Shown: positions 12,401-23,100 of the stretch, piece by piece
Layout: every line of letters starts with the position of its first letter
How positions within the stretch are numbered: position 1 is the stretch's first letter
Source of the DNA: Asterochloris sp. CNOR1
Taxonomy: Eukaryota; Chlorophyta; Trebouxiophyceae; Trebouxiales; Trebouxiaceae
Length of the DNA: 64,000 nucleotides
Assembly: GCA_963969365.1 (NCBI GenBank)
Contig: OZ017763.1
Location: 124,001-188,000, forward strand
Direction of reading: 5' to 3'
Program-made: the position numbers and the translations under genes
The notes under the pieces: generated by a model
The model's input: only the letters and a program-made list of their open reading frames with translations
Told to the model about the DNA's origin: nothing
Database searches by the model: none

Positions 12401-15400
12401 AAGGGATATCGATAAGAATGGAAGCAACTCAGCACTGCCAGGCTGGGTGTTCTGGCTGCCTGCTGTGTCCCACTTTCTTGACTCAGGCTTGGCACACCAA
12501 CGCCAAGTGCAAGCCCTAAGCTTTCTAAGGCAAGCATGCAGCCACTCACAGGGCATTTTGGGTCAGTCAGTGCAACTGACAGGCTCTCAAAAAGAAAATA
12601 AGGCACAGAGGGCATCTGCCCCGATAATTCACAAAATTGTTGTCCCGATGCCCCCTTGCCATCCCTGCTGCCTAGCTAGCGCTGTGAAACCAAAGGCAAT
12701 TCATTGACACTCAGTGCTGCCTGGACCACTGACCTGCACCACTGATCGGCTGATGGCTGTGTCTGCCTCAGACAGCTTCACCACCTCAGGGTGGCGCAGC
12801 CACTTGGCCGTCATGGCAGCCAGGGACTGTGGCATCGTCGCCGAGAACAGCAGCACCTGCAGGCGTCTCAGAGTTCAGTCGCTGTAAATGTCACCTAAGA
12901 GCTGTGTCCTGTCTTCACGCAAGGCACAGGAGCAGGCTCGCAGAGAGATGGCAAACCTGTCACCTGGGGTCGGGCGCGGGCAGGAATTCGGAGCAGTGCT
13001 CCAGGGGAACCCTCAGGGTCTGGCTCCCGCTGCTTCCTGCCCTTGGGCAGCACCAGCTGGCGGACCCATTTGAGCTGGGGCTGCAGCCCCTGGGACAGCA
13101 TCTTGTCTGCCTCATCCAGCACCACATACTGCACCTCACCTGCAGCCATAGGATGATAATGGGTGTGGCACAACAGTTCGCACTGTGGCGGTAGGAGCAA
13201 GGTCTGCTCGACTGGACAGCAGCGCCCCTCAGTCATGGACACATGTAGTGGTACATGTTGCACCATCGACTGCGGGCAGAGCCGCATTGAGTTTTGAATG
13301 CAGCTTGAGGCTGTGCGCTGCAATGAGATGGACTGCGGGTTGCCTGCAGCTGATGGACAGCTGTACACCTGCATTTGAGGAGGAGTCGCACAGGTTGGCT
13401 GTGCTGAGGTCTGATGTAGCAAGGGCACTTGATGTGAGTGCCAAGCAGACTGAGCCTGCACTGCCATCAGGCAGCCAGGCAGGCCAGCACAACGGTGAGA
13501 GCAGGGCTTGTGCATTCATGCATCAGCCTCAGAAAGAGCATGTTGTTTTGTCTTCACAGGGTATCAGTAACTGTGAAAGCGAGACTGTGTCATCATGGGC
13601 TGTGCACAGATGATCAGGGAGCTGAAGGGCAATGCAGAAACAGTGGGATCATGTGTGCTATGCCGCGTCAATAGTATGTGCCCTACTGCATAGCCCAGTC
13701 ACCATAGGACACACAAACTCCAACGGCACTGAGGCACCCTGTGTTCATGTGTCAGCAGCCAGTCATGCAACAAGTGCAGTGCCTAGCCCCAGAGCCCAGA
13801 GGGACAGCAAGTGGAGGTACTGACTGACTCTGTGTGTTGGATTTGGGGGGCATTGCTTGAGTGAAACGGCACGCTTCTAGAGGAAGCCAGCAGCTGGCTG
13901 ACTTGCAGGCAGAGCCACTCACTCAGGGTCAGAGGGGCTGCCTCATCATCCACCAGGTCCAGCAGGCGCCCAGGAGTGGCCACCACTATGTGGGGGTGCT
14001 TGCCCAGAGCCTCAACCTGCACACAGACAAGGCAGCCTGGTATGGCGTGTCGTGTCAGACAGCAGATGACAAGTAAAGGAAGGCTTGGCCAGAGCCCCCG
14101 CCCGCTCACGCATCGCCAAGGCAAGTGCGCCAGCAGCGCAAGGGGGGCAAAGTCAGGCTTCTGTCAAGAAGCTCCATGCGGGGCACCCGCTCCCACCTGA
14201 CGCCATGCAAGCCTCAAGCACAGCAGAAACCTGTCACTCTCGCAGCACATCACTGCCCTTGCCGACCAGGGGGACCCTGTTGCATCACCTGCGAAGCCTT
14301 GTCGACCCCTCCGACGAGGCAGACCGTGCGGAGCCCAGACGACTTGCGCACTGCTCGGCACACAGAGGCTATCTGCTGCGCCAACTCCCTGCAGGCAGGC
14401 CAGCATGAAGTCAGGCTGCATGCTGCGCCTCATCAGCAGCATAGCACCAGGGCCCATCATCCCACAAAACACGTAACAGCCCTGGCAAGCTTTCGCCAGC
14501 CTCTAAAGCGCTCCTAAGCAAGCAGCACAGCTGCGTGCTGCAACTCACCGTGTCGGCACCAGCACCAGAGCGACAGGTCCCAGCGGGTGGGTGTCTGCGC
14601 TGTGGCCCAGCTCCTGAAGACGCACAGCTGCTGGCAGCAGGAAGGCCAGCGTCTTCCCGCTGCCGGGCTCTGCTGTGACCTCCGCATCACGCCCCGCCAG
14701 GCAGTGCGGCCAGCACCTGCAGCTAGGGGGTGGCCCCACCTGAAGCTAATGTGAGCTTAAATTTCAGAGCAAGGGCATAAGCACGCGTTGCTGTGGCCCC
14801 ACGTCAGGGCCTGCCTGCAATTGTGGCCAGCACCTGCATGGTTTCAAACACAGCTGATTCTTTCAGTGAGCAGATGAGCCCCGACAAGTGCACAGGTAGG
14901 CTGCCTATGCTGTCGGTGCCCCACACGCCACCATGCAGTGTCACTGGGTCCTGCCACACAAGCAGGTAGGCAGCATGACCCTCGCCCACCCTGCCCACTG
15001 TCTGCAGCATGCCCCGCCCCTGAACTGCCTACCCAGCATTGAATGCTTTTGGAATGTGCCAGCAGCACTGTTCGGACAGTGCCCAGACAGGGGTTGTGCA
15101 GGCCAGGCTCGAGTCTGCATGGGCCCCACTGTAGACATGCATGACTCATAGGGGGACTACACAGACCGTTCCCTGGGCAGTCATGCACAAGCCCCGACGG
15201 CGTGCACACCAAGTGTCCCCAATGCCATAGCTGTTCACTCTGAATACAGCAATGTCCATGCTGTCCCTCATTTCCTCCAACAAGCAAGAAGGAGAGCAGC
15301 ACTGCACGGACCTTGCCTGGACAGGCATGGCTTGGGTGAGGCCCTGAGCCTTCATGATCTGCTGGAGAGTCTTCGGCCACTGCTCCAGCTCAGCTTCGGG

Positions 15401-16693
15401 CCTGGAGGCAGCCCCTGCACCAAAGCTAGAATGGGTCAGTGCACTTCGTGGCACAGTCAATGGGCTGGCTGCAGCACTCTGCAAGCAAGCAGAGGTTGAC
15501 ATCAAGATCCAAGCAGTCCCTGCCAGCTGCTTGCAGAGTACGTTGTCAGTCAGGGTGAACCTTGGTCGGCCAGGCACAGTGCCGCCTCCTGCTGCCTGGA
15601 ACAGCAGAATCGCAGTGCAGAACGCAAAGCTGTGGGAAGGTGATGGCTCAATTACCTTGCCTGCTGCGTCCTACCATGCAGAGATGCTTCAATGAGGCGA
15701 AAAGTGCCCAACCGCTGCCAGGGGTTTGCCATGCTTTGGTCGAAGAACCACACGGCTACAGGGCAGGTAACTGCTCATCAATGCCACAAGATGAACCCTT
15801 GCCCCTGCTGCCCTGGTGGGCAGTGGCAAGGCCCCAGGCACAGCAGGGGTACCCCACACATTCCTGATGATGCCGAGCTGGCTGGCCGGGCAACAGACCC
15901 ACCCACTGGACTTCCACTGGCAGCACTGCATGAATGCAGAGCCAGTCAGGGGAAGCTACAGTTACCTGCTATGACCTTCTCTGTTTCCTTCCCTGCTCTG
16001 GTTCCTTCGCTGTTGCCTTGCTGTGCCGCAGGGCCTGTGTGCAGGATGGAAGGGGAAAAACAGCATGATACAAAGCCTGTCAGTGCAGACGCTGGCTCAC
16101 CTGCTCTGCCAGCTGCAGCCTTCCCTGGTGCCTTCCGATCCAGCAGGTTGACAGCAGTGGACTGCCGCATGCCATCGCCCTCCGGCTTGCCCGTCTGCCG
16201 CCGCCGCTTCCTGGCCGGCGGCTGCTGCTCCGAGCTCAGTGGTGCTGCCACTGCTGCCTCTGCATTGCTGGCGCTGCCTCCAGCACCAGGAATCCACTCC
16301 ATGTCCTGTGGAGCCAGCCCAGGCGGCTGGAAACAAACTCCCCGACACAGGCGGCGCACCTGCACGCGGGCCAATTCATGTGTTGGCTGGGACAGATTTG
16401 TGAGTTGGCTAAGCACTCTGCTGGCACCACATGAAGAAGCACGCTTTGGTTGCCTGCCCGAGGGGCAGGCAAGCGGGGAGCGGGGGGCGGCCCCACACAG
16501 GCGCATGAGAAGCGATGTTTGAGCAGGCCGCGCACTTTGTTAGTGGCGCAGGTCTAAGCAACAGCTTGGGTAGCATGCTGTGCAAGAGCACCTTGTTCTT
16601 CGACTTTCTCTGTCTCCTGGTTGGTTCATCACCCTCAGCAATGCGCTTGCGTTTCTTCTTGGCTGCATGCCTGGCATCATGGTCCTGTCCCAT
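9489..16693 (-). CDS. DEAD-box ATP-dependent RNA helicase
   Basis: Unwinds RNA duplexes or remodels RNPs with ATP. Thirteen minus-strand exons fit in frame: 16592-16693, 16101-16359, 15312-15414, 14549-14716, 14289-14388, 13923-14016, 12964-13139, 12734-12856, 12083-12180, 11282-11396, 10630-10772, 10142-10241 and 9489-9782. They give 624 residues. The N-terminus (about 1-120) is lysine/arginine-rich with nuclear-signal-like runs (KKKRKR, RKRRR). The core follows: Q-motif region ([10 protein letters not shown]), motif I AEPGSGKT (about 170-177), PTREL, ATPGR, VLDEAD, SAT (about 339-341), [18 protein letters not shown] and HRVGRTGR (about 494-501). The tail from about residue 528 is acidic and ends in a basic KAKKRRS. 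An extra stretch of about 20 residues sits just before the SAT exon. The start was chosen as the first ATG before the basic N-terminus. The exact subfamily and RNA target cannot be told; nuclear or nucleolar work is inferred. Confidence 0.9.
11061..11080. repeat. Short interstitial telomere-type repeat
   Basis: Just under three copies of AAACCCT, the complement of the plant/green-algal telomere unit TTTAGGG, lie in a DEAD-box gene intron between exons 11282-11396 and 10630-10772. It is too short to be a chromosome end. Confidence 0.8.
11456..11870. repeat. Five-copy 83-bp tandem repeat in a DEAD-box intron
   Basis: Unit starts at 11456, 11539, 11622, 11705 and 11788, followed by a diverged boundary at 11870, give a period of exactly 83 bp. 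Units differ by only a few bases. The array fills most of the 686-bp intron between exons 12083-12180 and 11282-11396. Because 83 is not a multiple of three and the unit lacks stops, long open frames appear on both strands; none resembles a protein. Confidence 0.95.
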
Positions 16694-17198
16694 GGGGTTG
16701 AGCTAATTGTGCAAGAGCTGCCCAGGCCAGATGCAACTGAACTACCGAGATATATACACTCGAAGCTCAGAGCCGCAGATGCTCCTACTTGCTGAGCCCG
16801 CGAAGGATCTCAAAACTATTGTGGGAAAACCCCCAATCTTACTGGAAATGGTGAGAACACCCCGAGCCCTTCTCTAAGGCGTTGCAAAAAGCCCGAAAGC
16901 CGTTCCCCTGGCCCGTCAATCTGCTCTAGGGCGCAGGCCAACATATTCCTTGCATGTCTTCCTGTCGCTTTGCTTTCTTGCCGCTCGATCAGATCAGGGC
17001 ACGCAACATTCCTGTACAGCAGCCACATCAGTAAGAGCGTGCTTGATCTTTGTGATCAGTTGCTGCATCTTGCCACTTTGGCAGATCCTATTCATTAAAG
17101 AAGGCAGCCTGCCACGCAATCAGGCACCGCCCGTCTGAGGACCTGCGCCATCCAGGAGGCCTAGGGAGGAGCTTTGCCCTAGACATCTGACCTGGCCC
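16694..17198. promoter_or_regulatory. Divergent promoter region of DEAD-box and TSUP genes
   Basis: This 505-bp gap separates two divergent start codons, so it must carry both promoters and 5' UTRs unless there are upstream non-coding exons. A TATA-like run (GATATATACA) lies at about 16749-16758, but its use is not shown. Confidence 0.5.
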
Positions 17199-20100
17199 AT
17201 GGCAACATGGCACATGGCTTTAATTCTAATGGTGCCACTGCTGCTGGCGCTGACCCATGCAAGAGGCCTGGATGTCTCTGGCAATCCCACATCTCCAGGA
17301 CAACGCCTCTCTCCCAGTGCGCAAAACAGCTCTTTTGAGCAGACCGACCTGCCAGGGCTGTCTGAGCAGCCACAGCTTTTTCAAGCTGTCTTTGGCCGTG
17401 ACAGCCAGCCATTCTGGGTCATTGTGGTGGGACAGCTATTGGGATCGGTCATACGGGTAAGGCTTAGGGACATGTCGAGTGCAAATGCAAGCCAGTGCCC
17501 ATTACAGGCTTGCTCGACTGCTGCCCAGACCCGACATCTGGGTGGAGGTGCACCTCTCTGCAGCATCGCCATCATGCAGCAGCTGCATTGCGCAACATGT
17601 GGCAGTCCTGTAGCCACACAATAAAAGCACCTGTGCTTTTCTCGGCGCACAGCTGCCATCAGGCAGCTGCCTTGCCCTTTCTGTCTCATCAGCACAGCCC
17701 TCACCTGCAGGGTGTCACGGGCTTTGGCTCGTCAATAGCGCTGGTCGCAGTGTGGGTGATTGCGAAAAATGTTGGAATCAATGCTGGTGAGGGCTGCAGC
17801 AATGGTCGTGCAGCACAAGGCTGCCCATACAGTGCAGGCAATGCCAGCGCACCTGGGCAGGGGTGCACTGCATGCACCTAAGACATGCACTGATGTCAGG
17901 GCCTGCCCAGTGGTTAGGGTTTATGCCCACATGAGCAGCAAGCTCACATCCTTTGGCAGCTGCAGGAGGGGTTGGCCCTGCTGAACAGCAGCCAGGACAG
18001 GTCTTGTAGCGGGGGCTGAGCCCTGCACAGCAGCAGGCAGTGCAGCCTCATGGTAGCTGCAGCCGGGGGTGTCCCCTGCACATCAAAGCATGTGGACAGA
18101 CTGCCTGGCGGCAGCTGTGCTGAAGTTGAATGCTGAGTGCTCTTTCCCCTGCTGCAGGTGACTTCACACAGCTGGTGGTGACAGACAGTATAGCAGCTGC
18201 AGCAGCGGCGCCCCCTCTCATGTATGTCACGCGTGTCAGACGCTTCTGTGACTGGAGGCTGGTCATCACCGTCACGGTGTTTGGGGTGAGCCTGCCATAC
18301 AGTTCCTGGACTCCCCTGTTGCATGCATCACTGCGTGTCAGATGAGCGCTTCTGCTGTGCTGCAAGGCTTATGCTGGGCTTCATGTATTTGTCATTTGCC
18401 TTGGAGTCTGCAGTTTGAAGTCGCCCCACAAGCTGTGGCCATTGCTCCAAGAGCTCATGTGAACAGCTAGACCTTTGTCTGCAGGCCATGGGCTGCCCCA
18501 TTGGAGCCTACCTGCTGGACGAGCTGGATGGCCCACACCTGCAGGTAAATGCTGGCACTGAGTCAGGTTGCTGCAGTCGGACACTGTTGCGCCAGGCAGA
18601 AAATGCACTCAAGATCTGCTGTAACTCATGGGTCAGGGGTCTGTTTGGCCTGTCTAGATGCCGGTGTCCATGATCTCCCCGTGGAGCTGGCTGCCAACCT
18701 GGTGGGGGGCTCTCTGGATCAGGCAGTCAACGGTCTGCACAATGGCCATCAGCTGGGTGACGTGCAGCAGGAACTGCTTGCAGCTTATCATGTTTGCATC
18801 CCCAGTGGGTCTGGCAGTCTGCATCAGTGACCACCCTATAGGTGCTGTGGTTGCCTGCACTCTATTACTCACTGATCTCGCCAACAGCCTGCAGTTGGTG
18901 GCAGCTCACAGCCTGCACAAATCAGGGTTGGCGTAGGAGTCCCCTTGTCCCATGCGTGCTGGCCCCAGTCACAGGTTGCTCATCCCAGGTCATGTTGTGT
19001 GAGCAGAGGTGCAATATCTCACATTGCTCCAATTGGTGTGCAGGTGGCCATTGCTGTTGCCCTCACGTTCGTCTTCCTCAGCATGGTCTTTCCCCCGGCC
19101 ATAGTCATCCCTGCCCTGCTCAAGCTGTGCAGTCAGGGGGAGCAGCCAGCTGAAGTAGCGGCCAAGGCGGGCTACAAGGCGCTGCCTGACGCAGACACCG
19201 AAGCATCGTCAGGTTGGGGGGGGGCGGGGGGGGGGGGGGTCCCTGCAGTGCATGGGGAATCAATGAACGTGGCGGCCTGGGCTGCTTGAAGCCGAGGGGG
19301 GAATTGCAAGCAGCCAGGCATCGTCAGGTATGGGGGCGTCTCTGCAGTGCATGAAGAACTAACCAGTATGGCGGCCTAAGCTGCTTGAAGGGCATGAGGC
19401 GCTGCGTGATGAGGACGCTGGAGGGAGCTTGCAAGCGGCCAGGGATCATCAAGTGTGGAGTTGGTTCCACACTATACCAGCCATTATCAATTGCAGCAGG
19501 CTGAGCTGTTTTGAGGGTGTGAGGCGGTGCCTGATGCTGGAGGGAGACCGCAAGCAGCCAGGCATGTTCAGCTTTGCATGTGCCCAGCAGAGCCTGTGTG
19601 TCTATAGTGCAGTAGGCTACGGAAGGGTATGAGGCCCTGCCTAATGCTGAGGCTAAGTCGGGAGGGACAAGCAGCCAGGGATCCTCAACTGGGGGCAGAC
19701 ATCTCCCCTTAAGGCAGCACTGTCCTCTTGCATGTGCAGCCTCTGCTTGCTGCCTTGGTGCAAGGCAGCTCAGCGTCAAAGCAGTTGCCGTCAGCTGCCC
19801 CCTGCCTCCAGCCAATGTTGCTGCCAGGTGCAGCACATCAATGCCCAGGTAGGTGCAACTTGCGACACGTCCAGCAGCATTCAAGGCACAAAGTGGTGCA
19901 AAGTTCTCTATGCCTGCCTGCAGTTCGCGGCAAGTCAGCCCCCAGGCAGATGCGGCTCACAACGCCCCCTGCGTCTCCCATGGCCATGGCGGCAAGTCAC
20001 CATCACAAGGGCGACGGAGGAACGCCCTTTGGGCAGTCTCTCATTGTGCGAGCACTGACACGGGACTACCTGCGGGGGCACACCACCCCTCAGCTGAACG

Positions 20101-23100
20101 CATCTTCGCTGCCCTACCCCCGCACAGCGGCTCAGGTAAGGCACTGTCAGTTGTCAGGGGCCCACACCCCTCCTCAGCTGAACGCATCTTGCTGCCCTGT
20201 GTATGCACAGCACCCCAGGTGGGGCACTTTCAGTTGTCAGGGGACACACCACCCCTCAGCAGAGTGCGTTTGTGCTGCCCTACCCATGCACAGCAGCCCA
20301 GGCGAGGCTCGTCAGTTGTCAGGGGCGCCATGTGCGGCCTTCTTTCAAGGCACTTCCAATCAGAAAGAGACCTGTTGGGCGCAACAAGCCCCTGCTGCCC
20401 TTGGCGTGCTGCCTGAACCCTGTGAAGAAGTACAGGCAAGCTGGAGACAGTCCTCCAAGAGCTGCATGGGGCAGTCACCATGGGCCGCACCATTGGTGTG
20501 AGGAGTGCTTCTCACAGGCACCTGTCTCATCCCTGACAGCGTTCGGCCTAGATCTTGCGGTTGATCTAAGCCAGTGTGTGCTGCTCAGGTGTCCTCCCGC
20601 CAAGCCTGGGGTCCAGTGCATCACGAAGACATGGCAGCCTCAATGCCAGTCAGAGTCCCCTCTGAGGCTGGCAGTTCTGGCAAAGTGCAGGTGAGCACCC
20701 TCTCTGCAGTACAGGCTACGACGCCTCAGGGACTGTAACAGCTCTCGGACGCGCAGCAGGGGAAACTGTGGGTCACCCTGACTTTCGCTGCCATGCCAAG
20801 CTGCTTGAGGGGCCCTTAAGTCATCAAGCTCAGGCAAAATCTCTTAGGTGACAGGCTTGTCTGTGTTGGCGCACTGGCTGTGACAGAGGGCAGCAGGCAG
20901 CAGCAGGAGCCTGCTCCGCCCTTGTGGTATTGTCTGCCCCTACCTCGTCAGTGAGTCTGACAGAGACTCTATGCTGTGGTTGGCTTGGATGCAGAGATTT
21001 CAATCCACCTGCAGCACGGGGTGGCAGCAATGACATGCCTGGCCCTGCCTGACAAAGGGTCAGGCATCTCAGCTGCCCGATGTTCAGCTGCATTGTGGTT
21101 TGGGTGAAAGAGGGGGTCTAGTCCAAAGGGCAGTAGAGCACCCTGCCGCTCTTACATCAAATGCAGATGGCAGCATTGATGCAGATGGTGGCATCAGTCA
21201 TCCTATCAAATAATCTGGCCTGTGCTGCAGGTGGACTTGAGGCACTACATCACAGGCCAGCAAAGGGAGCAGCCTGCGGTGGATGGAGATGAGCATCTGG
21301 TCACAGTCAGGCACAACAAGGAGGAGCGACACCCGGACGACGATGCGGGTAAGCGACCTGAACACACTTTGAGCTGTGGCATGGGTGTTTCCAGGCTTCA
21401 GAATGGCCTGTGAGCGCAAGCAGGCATGTGTGGCGTGCTTAGAGCCCCACAACTCCTCTTGCCTGTGCAGGCCCCCCGCTGTTCTGCGTCAGCCCCCAGA
21501 CGCTGGCTCAGGTGCGTCAGGTGGCCCACGCGGAGCACGCCAGCTTCAGGGCAGCTGCCCTCTGGGGGAGCCTGCAGCCAGACCGGCACACGGTGGTGGC
21601 CGATGTGCCCATTCAGAGACGCCGGCTGGTGGCGCCTGAGGGGACACCTGAGCACCCGGCCGAGCACTCCCTGCCTGTGGCGTTCACCATCAGGTGGGCT
21701 TAGCCACTGAGCTGCTGGGTGTTACTGGATAGCGGGCCCAGGAAGAATGCCGTTGCATGGAGATGGGCTGCAACGTTGCTGGCAAAGAGGGGCACAGTGG
21801 TGGCCGATGTGCCCATCCAGAGAAGCCGGCTGCCTGATGCTTGCCACAACTGCAATGCAGCTGGTGCCCAAAAATTGGACTGCTGCTGGGTGGTGCTGGA
21901 TGGCGTGCTCTGGCAGGCAAATTGTGCTGTGCGTGCCCTGGCTCCGGCCAGACCGTTATGCAATTGTTGCAAATGCGCCCTTCGTCACAGCAGTCAGCTG
22001 GTAGCACCACAAGGGGCAGCTCAGCACGACAAGGGGCAGCTCAGCACGCGGCCGCGATTTCAAGAGGAGGCACACAAATTGTACAGAACTTTGAGTGCTT
22101 CTGCCTGCAGGCGGGGGGCGCGGGTGGCCGCGCGCAGCGGCTTCTCCAGTGGACGCACCAGCAGCGACAAGGGGCCCGACGTGCTGGGGCAGCACCCAGC
22201 GGCCCTGCGGCGCGGCCCGCCCGGTCAGGCTGCCCCTCCCTCTTTGCTGGGTACCACCACCATCAATTCTGTGGCTGGCTGGCCATCAAACAGGTTTGTA
22301 TGCCAAGGGTACCGGAGGTTACCAAGGGTGCCAAGCAGGTGCTTGCTGTGCACAAACGTCGCTCACAGCTTTTGACACACACAAGGACACAGCAACTGAC
22401 AATGGTGCGCATCAACTACTGAGTTATGTGTGCCAACTCTGCGGCAGGCAGGTTGTGGACGTTGTCTTGAAGCTATTTGGGGGGCTCATTGCTTACAGCT
22501 GCCTTTGCCTGCTGACAGGCGCTGCACGGTACATGGAGTGCCTAGTGACCAGCCACTACAAACAAAGCTGTTTGCCTTCTGGCTGAGGGCATGCACTCTG
22601 AGCAGGCCTGTGCTTGCATGAGGCCTTGCCGTCTGCAGAGCAGGTGTGATTGTGCTCCTGACTGCCTCACCCTCATGTGCAGGGCGGCCGACAAGCCAAC
22701 CCAACCCTCACAAGGGCTGCGGCTGGGGGCTTCGCCTCACTGGGAAGCAGCTGCCTCAGCTCTTGAGGGGGACTCCCCGGCGGGAGACAGCCCCAGGCAA
22801 GCCGTGCTGCGCCTGTGCTGCCAACAGCACTGCCGACAGGCTGCCCCCCTGTGTCGCCAGTGTTAAGCAGCAGGCTGGGTGGGAGAGTGCTGTGTAAGCA
22901 GCTCATGGGGTACCCGTGCACCTTCGATTGCCTATATCCCATGCTCTCCATGGTGCATCTCTCGTGATCAGGTGTGCCATGGGCTAGATTGTGGGCCATG
23001 TGGCTGGCAGTGCATTGCAGCTGAGCAGTAGGGTATGAGTGCTGCTGAGAGCCCTGTGGCGGTTGCACAGCCTGCTTTGCTGAGCAGTGCTCCACGCAGG

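Noticed and set aside
15312-15414. GC donor directly after the helicase Q-motif glutamine (CAG then GCAAGG)
   Set aside because: A GT donor seven bases on (15311) gives the correct frame and the expected QARCWP sequence, so no GC intron is needed.
16749-16758. TATA box of the helicase or TSUP gene
   Set aside because: Only a short A/T run, about 55 bp upstream of the helicase start codon; no transcript start is known, so it was only mentioned in the promoter entry.
18658-18936. Extra TSUP exon around 18658-18830
   Set aside because: Exons 18485-18544 and 19044-19212 join directly in frame and continue the membrane domain; the segment between lacks hydrophobic continuity.
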